A stretch of DNA of 64,000 nucleotides from Lachnospiraceae bacterium (GTDB taxonomy: Bacteria > Bacillota > Clostridia > Lachnospirales > Lachnospiraceae): positions 1 through 64,000 of the forward strand of contig JAIEFE010000004.1 of the NCBI GenBank assembly GCA_029067085.1, given 5' to 3'. The translations under genes were made by a program, and so were the position numbers. The notes under the pieces were generated by a model, which saw only the letters and a list, made by a program, of their open reading frames with translations, was not told the origin of the DNA and did not search any database. Position 1 is the first letter of the stretch, and each line of letters begins with the position of its first letter. This document shows, in pieces, positions 18,032-26,458 of this stretch.

Positions 18032-19423
18032 ATGAAAACACCCATGAAAACTTTTGCGAAGTTCTTCAGTGGATCCATCGTACTGCTTGCTCTCAACATA
18101 CGTTCCGTCTGCACTTTTTTATTTTGTGCAGGCCGGATCGACAGCCTGTTTCCCGCCGCCTGCGCTGCCGCAGAAATTGTCTGTTATCTGCTGCTTTTAT
18201 ACATCAACTTTTTCCCTGCATTGACGTTCCGCAAGGTATCCACGACCCGCAATCAGATCCTGGAAAACGGTATCACCCTGCTTCAGATTTTTCTGGGAAC
18301 GACCGCGCTTGAGATCGTATGCTGTCTCACCATGCTCATCGTGGGACTGCCCGGATACGACACCGGCTTCAGCCAGCCCTTTTTCTGGCTGAGACAGTTC
18401 GGATTGGCATTTCTCGTAGAATTTATCCTTTTCTGGAACGGTATGATACGCGTGTATCTGACCTCGGTACAGCTTGGCATCAGATGGCGCGTGATCGGCG
18501 CCGTCTGTGGGCTGATTCCGATCGTGCACCTCTATATCCTCTATAAAATTATTCTGATCACTCAAAATGAAGTGATCTATGAAAACGAAAAATATCTGCT
18601 CAATCAGGTGCGCGCCGAGAATCAGGAATGTCTGACAAAATATCCCATCCTGCTCGTCCATGGCGTATTCTTCCGGGATTTCCGTTTCTTAAACTACTGG
18701 GGCAGGATTCCGGCAGAACTGAAAAGAAACGGCGCTCAGGTCTACTACGGCAGCCAGCAGTCTGCTGCCTCCGTTGCTAAGTGCGGCGAAGAACTCTCTC
18801 ATCGCATCCGGCAGATCCTGCAGGAAACCGGTGCGGAAAGGGTGAATATCATTGCCCACTCCAAGGGCGGGCTGGACAGCCGCTGCGCCATCTCCAAATG
18901 CGGCATGGCTCCCTTTGTGGCTTCTCTCACCACCGTGAACACGCCCCACCGGGGCTGTATTTTTGCCGATTATCTTTTAGAGCATATCCCCGATGACGTC
19001 TGCAATAAAGTAGCTGCAAAATACAATGCGGCGCTGACTCTGCTGGGCGACCACGATCCGGATTTTATGGAGGCTGTACAGGATCTGACCGCGTCCGCCT
19101 GTGCCCGTCTGAATGAGGAACTGCCCGACAGCCCGGAGGTATATTACCAGAGTGTCGGCACGAAGATGAACCATGCCTTCAGCGGCAGATTTCCCCTGAA
19201 TCTGTCCTATCCGATGGTCAAACATTTCGACGGCGCAAATGACGGGCTGGTCTCTGTGGACAGCATGAAGTGGGGTAAGGAATTTATTTATCTGACCGTT
19301 CCGGAAGGCAGAGGCATCTCCCACGGGGATATGATCGATCTGAATCGGGAGAATATTGCCGGGTTTGATGTGCGAGAGTTTTATGTAAACCTTATAAAAG
19401 AACTAAAAGAAAAGGGCTTCTGA
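18032..19423 (+). CDS. membrane-anchored triacylglycerol lipase-like alpha/beta hydrolase
   Basis: 463 residues. The N-terminal ~185 contain four or five membrane segments (GSIVLLALNIRSVCTFLF; LFPAACAAAEIVCYLLLLYI). From about residue 205 there is an alpha/beta hydrolase: YPILLVHGVFFRDF supplies the oxyanion-hole HG, NIIAHSKGGLDSR contains the nucleophilic serine, and FDGANDGLVSVDS and ISHGDMIDL supply Asp and His candidates. This matches class 2 (LipA-like) lipases. Start 18032 has AGGAG 6 bases upstream; the frame extends further upstream but without support. Its terminator stem overlaps the stop codon. Confidence 0.82.
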   Translation: MKTPMKTFAKFFSGSIVLLALNIRSVCTFLFCAGRIDSLFPAACAAAEIVCYLLLLYINFFPALTFRKVSTTRNQILENGITLLQIFLGTTALEIVCCLTMLIVGLPGYDTGFSQPFFWLRQFGLAFLVEFILFWNGMIRVYLTSVQLGIRWRVIGAVCGLIPIVHLYILYKIILITQNEVIYENEKYLLNQVRAENQECLTKYPILLVHGVFFRDFRFLNYWGRIPAELKRNGAQVYYGSQQSAASVAKCGEELSHRIRQILQETGAERVNIIAHSKGGLDSRCAISKCGMAPFVASLTTVNTPHRGCIFADYLLEHIPDDVCNKVAAKYNAALTLLGDHDPDFMEAVQDLTASACARLNEELPDSPEVYYQSVGTKMNHAFSGRFPLNLSYPMVKHFDGANDGLVSVDSMKWGKEFIYLTVPEGRGISHGDMIDLNRENIAGFDVREFYVNLIKELKEKGF

Positions 19424-19448
19424 TCTGCTGTCAAGAAAGCCCCTTTTT
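19411..19448 (+). terminator. lipase terminator
   Basis: GGGCTTC and GAAAGCCC arms around a ~14-nt loop, followed by CTTTTT. The left arm includes the end of the coding sequence. The sequence then runs directly into tRNA-Leu 3'-end remnants. Confidence 0.65.
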
Positions 19449-19485
19449 ATGCGGATAACAGGATATTAAACCGGTTCAAATCCTG
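19444..19485. repeat. degenerate third copy of the tRNA-Leu attachment site
   Basis: Positions 19444-19464 repeat the 21 bases at 42004-42024 exactly (tRNA-Leu 3' end plus flank), then the match breaks off. GGTTCAAATCCTG at 19473-19485 is an inverted copy of the T-arm found at 19519-19531. This lies outside the intact attL and looks like a scar of an earlier insertion or imprecise excision. Confidence 0.55.
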
Positions 19486-19509
19486 CTTCACACATATTTA
19501 AAATTTTAC

Positions 19510-19558
19510 TGCGGATAACAGGATTTGAACCTGCACGGTCGCCCACTGGAACCTAAAT
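19510..19558. repeat. attL: 3' fragment of tRNA-Leu
   Basis: A 49-bp perfect copy of the 3' portion of tRNA-Leu (T-arm, variable region and part of the anticodon arm) with no matching 5' half. It pairs with attR at 42010-42058. Confidence 0.88.
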
Positions 19559-19696
19559 TCTGCTTATATACTTAATCCTATCCAATCGAAAAATTTGGTG
19601 ATTTCCTCAAGGCCGCATATTTATTGACTTTTGATAGCTTCGTAATTTTCTGACTTTTCCATACAGCATATTATTTTACTTCCCGTATTCTCTCCG

Positions 19697-19721
19697 GTTG
19701 ATGTCAACGTTGATGTCAAAA
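19697..19721. repeat. arm-type integrase binding repeats, left end
   Basis: Two copies of GTTGATGTCA 12 bases apart, ending TCAAAA. The same tandem motif in the same orientation is found at 41932-41956, just inside the other end, as expected for integrase arm sites (inference). Confidence 0.55.
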
Positions 19722-19775
19722 TGGTTCTTTTTACACTATCCGCAATCTCTGGAAAATGGAACGATCCAAGCGCCT

Positions 19776-20513
19776 TTATGCAGCTACATCCTTCGTCTTC
19801 GCCAATGCCTCCATCACCCGCTTATACATCGTCTCTCCCATTGTCTCCATCTGTTTGATCTGATACCGCTCCTGTACCGCCGCCACTGTAACACCTGTCC
19901 TATCAAGCTCCACCTGTAGCGCTGTCATCTGGTCTCTGGTAAGAGCCTTCTCCTGCACCTTCCTCTTTGGCTGCTTTTTTGAGCCCGCCTCAGGTGATTT
20001 CCCGGACTGCATTGTATAGACGCACTCCCCTTTACTATTCACGATTACAAGAGAAGTGATCTCCCGGTTTTCATTGTACTCGATAGAAGCTACCTTGAAA
20101 TGATCATTACAGTACAGCTTATCGCCTTTCTTCTGGATATTGGCCAGATTGCCCTGCACCCAGATAAACGGAGCTGTATATAACTCCCTTCCGATCCCCC
20201 AGTTGAAACAAGCCCTCTTAAAGCTGTCAGATGCCTGCCCTTTCTCTTTTTCTGAATAGCTTGTAGTCCCTACATCCTGCTTTGAGACCCATGTCTTTTT
20301 TTCTTCATCGTAGATTGCCACTGTACAGTAAAGATTCCCTTCTATGCATTGGTGGCTTCGCATCCATCCAAATGCCCCAAATGTCTCATCAAGGATCTTC
20401 TGGTCTACTCGCGCATCCTTATAGAGCAGGAGGCTTAATCCATTCTCCTTGACCATCGAAACCCTGCACTCGATCTCCTCTGCTTTTAACAGCCGTATTG
20501 CCTCTTGTTCCAT
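19776..20513 (-). CDS. Rad52-like single-strand annealing protein
   Basis: 245 residues. The middle carries the Rad52/Sak-like pattern: FGAFGWMRSHQCIEGNLYCTV, then GTTSYSEKEKGQASDSFKRAC and NWGIGRELY. The C-terminal ~80 residues are low-complexity, basic, then helical. Such proteins anneal complementary single strands in phage and plasmid recombination. The exonuclease gene immediately upstream completes a two-component annealing system like lambda Bet/Exo. Strong GGAGGG site. The family call rests on pattern recognition. Confidence 0.65.
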   Translation of the reverse strand: MEQEAIRLLKAEEIECRVSMVKENGLSLLLYKDARVDQKILDETFGAFGWMRSHQCIEGNLYCTVAIYDEEKKTWVSKQDVGTTSYSEKEKGQASDSFKRACFNWGIGRELYTAPFIWVQGNLANIQKKGDKLYCNDHFKVASIEYNENREITSLVIVNSKGECVYTMQSGKSPEAGSKKQPKRKVQEKALTRDQMTALQVELDRTGVTVAAVQERYQIKQMETMGETMYKRVMEALAKTKDVAA

Positions 20514-20590
20514 ACACCCTCCTTCCTGCCTGCTGGAACTCCCGGCAGATCTATTTTCTACTGCTACTGTAATATCAGCATTTCCTCCTG

Positions 20591-21520
20591 TTATGCCACC
20601 TTCACCTCAAAACGTCTGCTATGGGAGACTGTAGTATAATTCGCATATATCTCCGGTCTCTCCTCCTTGATCCGTTTTGTGTCAAGCCTCGTAGAATCTA
20701 CATTGCCCCATGAAACACTATAACTTTCGCTTCTTGCCAGTTCATGTTCTCCCATGACCAGTTTCACTTCCTGCTCGATCTGTTTCTTCTCCGTCTCAAG
20801 CTCTGCGATCTTCTGAAGGATTTCTCTGCGCCTCCCCAGCTTTGCATCAAACCCGCTCAGTTTGATCACAGCAGAAGCTTTGGCAGTACCGAAATATTGT
20901 GCGATCACCTCATCACAGGCCTTGCTCCCGTCAGGCGGCGGGATTTTTCCCATCAGGACATGATTATGCCAGAAATCTTTTTCCATGGCTATCAAGCTGC
21001 TGATAATGGCATCATCCCATTCCAGCCTCCTGTAAACAAACTCCCTGCCTAAGATGACTGCCGCTATGTACCATACTCTTTTTCCTGTGACTGCCATATA
21101 ATGATAGCACTGCATCATATAGTGGAGCGGGATATTGCCATCGTCCCACTTATCTGCATTGTATGCACTGGCTGTCTTGCATTCCAGCCCTGCATCCTCC
21201 CCAATGATAAGCCTGTCCACATCTGCGATCATAAAGGGATGCTCTTTACTCCGGTACATATAGTTGGAGCGGCGAACTTTTAAGCCCGTCGCCTCCATAA
21301 ACCGTTCCGCCACATACTGTTCCAGATCATGCCCGATACGGATCGCCTCACTGTCCTGCTCCTCCACAACACCACCGGTCTTATCCCGGAATACTTTCAT
21401 GGCACTGCTGTAAGGGTTCAGACCACAGATCGCCCCTGCATCCGAACCGCCTATCCCGGTCTTCCTGAGCTGCAGCCACTCTAACTGCGACATTCCCTTT
21501 ATTGATATCTTCTCATACAT
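20591..21520 (-). CDS. YqaJ-family viral-type recombination exonuclease
   Basis: 309 residues with the lambda-exonuclease/PD-(D/E)XK YqaJ domain in the N-terminal ~200: WLQLRKTGIGGSDAGAICGL, a conserved glutamate region RIGHDLEQYVAERF, the catalytic IADVDRLI ... LECKTA core (D, then ExK), and HYMMQCYHYMAVTG. A coiled coil follows (ILQKIAELETEKKQIEQEV). The family resects double-strand ends 5' to 3' for strand annealing, fitting the adjacent Rad52-like protein. Strong GGGAGGG site upstream. Confidence 0.85.
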   Translation of the reverse strand: MYEKISIKGMSQLEWLQLRKTGIGGSDAGAICGLNPYSSAMKVFRDKTGGVVEEQDSEAIRIGHDLEQYVAERFMEATGLKVRRSNYMYRSKEHPFMIADVDRLIIGEDAGLECKTASAYNADKWDDGNIPLHYMMQCYHYMAVTGKRVWYIAAVILGREFVYRRLEWDDAIISSLIAMEKDFWHNHVLMGKIPPPDGSKACDEVIAQYFGTAKASAVIKLSGFDAKLGRRREILQKIAELETEKKQIEQEVKLVMGEHELARSESYSVSWGNVDSTRLDTKRIKEERPEIYANYTTVSHSRRFEVKVA

Positions 21521-21664
21521 CTTATCCCTCCCTTCTTGTGTGACATATATGGATCAGCTTCCCTCTTAGGATCCCCGCTTCCCGTGATATACTGTCAACC
21601 AAAAGGCGCATTATCCGGAAATCCCAAAGCTGGAAGCACTATCCTCTGTTTTTTTATCACTTTA

Positions 21665-22594
21665 TCATGCCGCATTCACCATCTGATAAGCCTTATCTAT
21701 CATCGGGTTTCCATCCATCGTGCGGGCAAACAGGCTCTCCTTATAATTAGCTGTCCTTCTTAAGGGTTCCGCATGTGTGGCAAAATCCGAAACTGCATTG
21801 ATAAAACGGTAGGCGTTCTTACCCACGCCCTGCAGATCAGGTGCATCAAAATATCTGATCTTCAGATCCTCCCGCAGTCTCTTCACATTCTTTGCCCTCT
21901 TGGAATCATCCTCCTCCATCGGCAGGAGCATTTCTATGAACTCCTTCACCTGATTGTCCGTAAGCCTCTTTTTCTGCAGTTCATCGAACTTCTTTCCCAA
22001 CTCACCCATATAGGTTCCAGCAAGGGCTAAGGTTTCTCGCGCATCAGAGATCTTGCCCCTGATATCTCCCGTATGGACACAGGCCCATGAACGCTTTGCA
22101 GTATCAAGCGCCAGATTCAGTGTATTATTGCAGACCACCCGTATCGGCGTTACTGCCACCCTGATAGACCCTGTCCCGTCATGGGCATTGGAAAATACTA
22201 GATAAGGGTTGATCCGCTCCCCTGAAATGATATAGTCATGAGGCAGTCTTGCAAGGATCCATACCTTCCTGCCATTCTGCAGGGAGCCTGCCGTCTCATA
22301 GCGGACTCCTTCGCCTAAAAGTGCATCTGTAAAGGCAAAGGCTTCTTCATTCTGTACCACCTTGTAACGGTCGCTCACCACGCCGAGGACTTTCCTGTCC
22401 ATATCCCTGATATTGACGAAAAATCCCGGTATATGCTCATTCTTCACTGTATATACGGGTTCCTGCAGCACTTTCCAGTCAAGACCCGCAAGATGCAGGG
22501 CTTCTGCAGAAGTCGGTGCCTCCATGACTCTGGTTCCCAGACCGTGCCAAGGGGTCTCCCTTACATAAAACATACTCTCTACATTTGCTGCCAT
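21665..22594 (-). CDS. DUF932 phage/plasmid-like protein
   Basis: 309 residues matching the DUF932 family: N-terminal ETPWHGLGTRV, DRYKVVQNEEAFAF, and the RVVCNNTLNLAL core. It is common in integrative elements and phages of Firmicutes; its molecular function is unknown. It sits in a minus-strand series with DUF5688 upstream and recombination genes downstream, and has a strong AGGAGG site. Confidence 0.8.
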   Translation of the reverse strand: MAANVESMFYVRETPWHGLGTRVMEAPTSAEALHLAGLDWKVLQEPVYTVKNEHIPGFFVNIRDMDRKVLGVVSDRYKVVQNEEAFAFTDALLGEGVRYETAGSLQNGRKVWILARLPHDYIISGERINPYLVFSNAHDGTGSIRVAVTPIRVVCNNTLNLALDTAKRSWACVHTGDIRGKISDARETLALAGTYMGELGKKFDELQKKRLTDNQVKEFIEMLLPMEEDDSKRAKNVKRLREDLKIRYFDAPDLQGVGKNAYRFINAVSDFATHAEPLRRTANYKESLFARTMDGNPMIDKAYQMVNAA

Positions 22595-22622
22595 CGTTCA
22601 CTTCCTCCTTTTTTCTTTATCT

Positions 22623-22700
22623 CTATATTTTGTTATCCTTACTGATCTCATGTAATATGCCTGCAATGATGACTACAAGACATTTCAAAATGATCTCCAT
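22623..22700 (-). CDS. 25-aa hydrophobic small protein
   Basis: An ATG preceded by a strong AAGGAGG site (7-base spacing) opens a 25-codon frame with a hydrophobic core (MEIILKCLVVIIAGILHEIS) and a charged tail. It could be a one-pass membrane peptide or a leader. It lies between the DUF5688 and DUF932 genes on the same strand. The evidence is only the ribosome site and the plausible composition. Confidence 0.4.
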   Translation of the reverse strand: MEIILKCLVVIIAGILHEISKDNKI

Positions 22701-22715
22701 CGGTACACCTCCTTA

Positions 22716-23606
22716 TCATGCCGCCACAAGCTCCACTACGTCTTTTTCCCTATTGTAGCGGTAGATGTTATCAGAGAGGACCTCCTCCGGCTCTACCATC
22801 AGCCTATTTACCTCCCCGACCATCTCTTTCCATCTCGGATGATTCTCTTCATCATCCGCCAATAGCAGCACTTCATGTAATGACGATGGCAGGATCACAA
22901 GATCTGAACCAATCGTATCTGCAAGTTCTTTCATCTTCCCGGAATACAGCATGACCGTTGCCCCAAACTTTCTCGATGTATTCGTCAGCACATACATAGG
23001 CGGGATTTCTTCCCTGTCTGGTGCCTTCTCTTTCATAAACATATCATTCAGGGAAAACATATCATCAGATGCTGCGTTTTTCATATTTTTCAGAGCATCC
23101 TCATATAAGGTCTCCACCGTCACTTCCCACTCGGCAAGATGATCATTCCGTATCATGATACAAGCGTTTCCTTCTTTCCACGCCTCGACCTCATAACAGA
23201 AGATGACTGCAAGGTCATTCCAACAGACATGAGGCATATCCCCCAGCAGCTCCGTATTCTTTTCGCAGTTTATCAGTCTCAGGCGCAGATGTTCTTTTGC
23301 TTGGCTGTAATCCTTGAACGATTCAATCTGGAACTCTTTATCAAATTCCACTTCAAAGTTATGCCCAAATGGCGCATCCAACAGTATCTCCACTGTCTCC
23401 TCCACCTCCATGCCGTCCATGTATCTCCCGCATGCCTCCTCCAGATACAGGATTGAATCGTAACGCTCCCCTTTCTTTTGTAGCATAATACCCGTTTTTG
23501 TGATCCCGTTATTCTTCAGGGCTTTATAGACGCCGACCTCCCAGTTATCTCCCACTCTTTCCTTCAAAAGCTCCATCATTTTTTCTGTAAACATTTCAAA
23601 ATCCAT
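22716..23606 (-). CDS. DUF5688 family protein
   Basis: 296 residues. The pattern at the start (FTEKMMELLKERVGDNWEV, a variable loop, then GIMLQKKGERYDSILYLEEA) and VCWNDLAVIFCYEVE fit DUF5688, common in Lachnospiraceae mobile elements and of unknown function. No membrane segment or catalytic motif is evident. A strong GGAGGA site supports the start. Probably cotranscribed with the small ORF and the DUF932 gene. Confidence 0.7.
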   Translation of the reverse strand: MDFEMFTEKMMELLKERVGDNWEVGVYKALKNNGITKTGIMLQKKGERYDSILYLEEACGRYMDGMEVEETVEILLDAPFGHNFEVEFDKEFQIESFKDYSQAKEHLRLRLINCEKNTELLGDMPHVCWNDLAVIFCYEVEAWKEGNACIMIRNDHLAEWEVTVETLYEDALKNMKNAASDDMFSLNDMFMKEKAPDREEIPPMYVLTNTSRKFGATVMLYSGKMKELADTIGSDLVILPSSLHEVLLLADDEENHPRWKEMVGEVNRLMVEPEEVLSDNIYRYNREKDVVELVAA

Positions 23607-23696
23607 GTCTCTTCCTCCTTCTTTGAGTCTTCCAGTTAAAATTTATGCATCCGACCACCTTCCTGCCTTACTCCTCCTTTCCCGGCGGTCATGTAT

Positions 23697-24026
23697 TTAC
23701 GCAGTGCCACCTGACTCTATGGCCTTTACAAGTCCGATCTCACAAAGCATCGCTGCACAATCTTTAAGACCAAAACGATATGCCACAGCACTATGATAAG
23801 CGGCGCTCTCCGTGTAGGCTGATATGAGCCGGTCTACTACCAGCCGTGCTTTCTTTGAGAATCCAAGTTTGTTAAACACCTCCATCTGCTCCTCGATCTT
23901 ATTCTGCAGATCTCGAAAGACCGGATCGCAGAATAAAATAGCATCCAGTCTTTCATTGACTGAATGCTCTGTGATAATGTCCAGTAAACTTTTTTTGCCT
24001 TTCCTCACTTTCTCATCTCCTCCCAT
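23697..24026 (-). CDS. hypothetical helical protein, 109 aa
   Basis: A wholly helical-looking small protein (DPVFRDLQNKIEEQMEVFNKLG; KARLVVDRLISAYTESAAY), the first gene of the left operon of the element. The helical-hairpin pattern resembles small accessory proteins of Clostridia integrative elements, but I cannot name a function. The ribosome site before 24026 is weak (AAGGT). Confidence 0.6.
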   Translation of the reverse strand: MGGDEKVRKGKKSLLDIITEHSVNERLDAILFCDPVFRDLQNKIEEQMEVFNKLGFSKKARLVVDRLISAYTESAAYHSAVAYRFGLKDCAAMLCEIGLVKAIESGGTA

Positions 24027-24089
24027 ACCTTGTTTGTCAACGGGACCTCTCCATTTTCTGTCTTATAGGTATTCAGGCAAAATACTAGA

Positions 24090-24110
24090 CGGCAGGAATT
24101 TTTCCTGCCG
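24090..24110. terminator. perfect hairpin between the left operon and the GTPase operon
   Basis: CGGCAGGAA and TTCCTGCCG pair perfectly around a 3-nt loop. There is no clear U-tract, so the termination role is inferred from position downstream of the GTPase operon. Confidence 0.45.
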
Positions 24111-24178
24111 CCTAACAATAAATCAGTTAATCTTTTTACTGTTTCAATGTTATAATATATAATTTTACATGCCCTATT

Positions 24179-24883
24179 TTACGGCAGTCTGTTCATTCTC
24201 CTTCTTTTATCGGGTATATGATCGACAATAAAATCAAATAGTACCTTTAAATTATATCCATACTCAGCCGAATAATATACAGGTTTAGGAATTATGATAC
24301 CTGTCGCTTCTTTAACCCGTCTTTGAATGGAACTGGCTTGCTCTTCCAAAAAAGCAATCAATGTTGCATCTGGTAGTTTTGTTTGATTATTCCAATGCCT
24401 CCCTTTCATCGCCACATCTGCCTGATTAATTGCAACTAAAATACGTTTTCCTTGAATATTGGGGGCAATCACCTCATTTAGAAGAGTGTATGTAGTTCCC
24501 ATATCACGATTTGAGCCCTCGATAAGTACCAATACCATATCAACAAGACCATATGTATGTCCTTTATCAGAATATTTTGAATTAAGAAGATACACTATCT
24601 TCTTTTTATGCCGCTGGTCATTAATAACTCCATCACCAAGCCCCGGAGTATCCCATACACGAACTACATCATTAAGTCTATACTCACTCAATCTCAATGT
24701 TTCCGGATTAACACCGCTTCCGATTTCTGTTACCTTGCGATGAAAAATTGCATTTAACGTAGTGGATTTTCCTGCTCCGGTAACTCCTGTAACCATCAGC
24801 GTTATTAATGGAAGCTTAGCTTTTTTAAGTTTTTCTTCTATATCTTGCTTCCTATATATATCAAAATCCATGTTACAAACCAC
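24179..24883 (-). CDS. small P-loop GTPase (YfjP/COG3596-like), second of a tandem pair
   Basis: 234 residues, essentially one G domain: G1 GVTGAGKST near residues 33-41, G2-region threonine in NPETLRL, G3 WDTPGLGDG, G4 NQAD. This is the 50S-ribosome-binding-GTPase-like clan that includes YeeP/YfjP and resembles immunity GTPases. It lacks the glycine-rich C-terminal tail of its paralogue. The GTG at 24883 has AAGGG upstream and overlaps the previous gene by 11 bases; an ATG at 24871 is an alternative start. The overlap implies translational coupling. Confidence 0.8.
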   Translation of the reverse strand: MVCNMDFDIYRKQDIEEKLKKAKLPLITLMVTGVTGAGKSTTLNAIFHRKVTEIGSGVNPETLRLSEYRLNDVVRVWDTPGLGDGVINDQRHKKKIVYLLNSKYSDKGHTYGLVDMVLVLIEGSNRDMGTTYTLLNEVIAPNIQGKRILVAINQADVAMKGRHWNNQTKLPDATLIAFLEEQASSIQRRVKEATGIIIPKPVYYSAEYGYNLKVLFDFIVDHIPDKRRRMNRLP

Positions 24884-25859
24884 ACCAAATCCCTTTTATG
24901 AACCCACCTGCTCCACCGATCACACCGCCAACAAATTCACCGACCTTCCTAAGCCCAAATATTTCACCAATATCGCCACCAATCTTAGCCCCATTGCCAA
25001 TACCCTGAATGATAGCTGCCCCAAATCCTTCCATTATTTCTTTTTTGTAATCCCGCAGATTATCATCATCTTCCCACATTTCACTGTTGGAATTCATATT
25101 ATCCACATAAGAAAGTCTCTTCTTTTCAGGTGTGTTTTTAAGAATATAACAAAATAATTTAGAGAGATTATACGGCTTACATTGAGCTTTACCCGCTTCT
25201 TTAAAGCCCGCACAGTAATATATTGGATTAGTACTTATTCCCGTTCCCTCCTTAATACGTTTTTTTACCGATTCTACTTTTTCATTCAGAAATTCTACTA
25301 ACTGAGGCTCTGGCTTATTTTCCTCATAATTCCAATATCTTCCTTTCATAGCCACGTCCGCCTGATTGATCGCGACAAGTATCCTTTTTTCTTTTTCTTC
25401 ACCCAAATTAGGAATAATTACCTGATTAATCAGTTCGTAAGATGTACCCAGATCCCTTGTACTGCCATCCAATATTACAAGAACCAGATCAATCAGCAGA
25501 TTACCATCCTCGTCTCTTTCATTCAGCTTCTTTATTATGTTTTTAGCATGCCGATTATCCGCCTCCTTTCCATCCCCTAAGCCGGGGCTGTCCCATAACA
25601 CCAGATTATTCAGCTCATATTTAGTTATTTCCATGGTTTCCGGATCAACACCGACTCCCACTTTTGCAACCTCTACATTAAACAATGCATTAATTGTAGA
25701 ACTCTTTCCGCACCCGGTGGCACCTGTAATCATCAGATTTATCTCTTGTTTTTTAAGATTCAAAAAGTTTCTAAGCAATTTATTTTTCTCTGTTTCAGGA
25801 ATATCTGCATGCATAATATCCTGTTCCATTGCTTCAAAGAAATTATTTTCATTTCCCAT
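24873..25859 (-). CDS. P-loop GTPase with glycine-rich membrane-active-looking tail
   Basis: 328 residues. The G domain has G1 GATGCGKSST (~46-55), G3 WDSPGLGDG and G4 NQAD, and is clearly paralogous to the downstream GTPase. After a charged linker, residues ~275-328 form a glycine-zipper-like hydrophobic region (FGAAIIQGIGNGAKIGG; GGVIGGAGGFIKGIW) of the kind seen in pore-forming or membrane-inserting segments. AAAGGAG site upstream. A membrane-acting effector switched on by nucleotide state is a reasonable inference but is not shown. Confidence 0.8.
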   Translation of the reverse strand: MGNENNFFEAMEQDIMHADIPETEKNKLLRNFLNLKKQEINLMITGATGCGKSSTINALFNVEVAKVGVGVDPETMEITKYELNNLVLWDSPGLGDGKEADNRHAKNIIKKLNERDEDGNLLIDLVLVILDGSTRDLGTSYELINQVIIPNLGEEKEKRILVAINQADVAMKGRYWNYEENKPEPQLVEFLNEKVESVKKRIKEGTGISTNPIYYCAGFKEAGKAQCKPYNLSKLFCYILKNTPEKKRLSYVDNMNSNSEMWEDDDNLRDYKKEIMEGFGAAIIQGIGNGAKIGGDIGEIFGLRKVGEFVGGVIGGAGGFIKGIWCGL

Positions 25860-25892
25860 TACACATTCTCCTTTGTAATCTACCTCTATGTA

Positions 25893-26327
25893 TTACCGAG
25901 AACTTTTTTCTTCCATCGCTTCTCGAATTGCCTTCTCTTCCATTTCGTCTAAAACACTCTCCTCTTCATTTATTGCAGATATTTCCATGTCAACAATTTT
26001 CTCGGAGGTTGTCGGAAACTGCTTTGTTTTCTGTTCCTGCTCTTCTTTGAGAACCTTCTCCAATTCAGCATTCAGATCATGTGCGCTGGAAGCGATGAGA
26101 TTGAAAGCATTGAGCATGATAGTGTTACCAACTACCTGCCCCTTGGTCTCTTCCACTTCTTCCTCATCCCCATCGTTGTCATTTTCGTCTTCTGTCTTCT
26201 CATCGTAAGCTGCCACTTGATCCGATTCGAATATCTTACGATGCCGCTTCTCCACGCCTCTCCAGTAGCTATTTGAAAACACAGTGCCCGGTCCGCATAA
26301 TAGCAAATTGTCTAAAATGATACCCAT
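25893..26327 (-). CDS. acidic coiled-coil partner of the GTPases, 144 aa
   Basis: First gene of the GTPase operon, with a strong GGAGGT site. The first ~35 residues are mixed, including a possible amphipathic start MGIILDNLLLCG. A very acidic linker follows (DENDNDGDEEEVEE), then two helical stretches rich in E/K/A (LNAELEKVLKEEQEQKTK; EEESVLDEMEEKAIREAME). No enzyme motif is seen. I do not recognise the family; a regulator or adaptor of the GTPases is inferred from operon position only. Confidence 0.6.
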   Translation of the reverse strand: MGIILDNLLLCGPGTVFSNSYWRGVEKRHRKIFESDQVAAYDEKTEDENDNDGDEEEVEETKGQVVGNTIMLNAFNLIASSAHDLNAELEKVLKEEQEQKTKQFPTTSEKIVDMEISAINEEESVLDEMEEKAIREAMEEKSSR

Positions 26328-26384
26328 AAGGTACCTCCTTCCTTTCTACACTCTGTAGAGATTAATATGATAATTATGAAACAT

Positions 26385-26416
26385 ATTATAAAACTATTGT
26401 ATGACAAAATATGTCA
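26385..26416 (-). promoter_or_regulatory. GTPase-operon promoter with WYL-type operator
   Basis: On the minus strand, TGACA-N5-TGTCA (26416-26402) is followed after 11 bases by TATAAT (26390-26385), upstream of the 26327 start. The palindrome covers the -35 region. The same arrangement with the same 11-base spacing occurs before the WYL gene. Confidence 0.65.
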
Positions 26417-26458
26417 CCCTAATAAATTCATCTCCGATTTTTCAAAACTAACGATATC

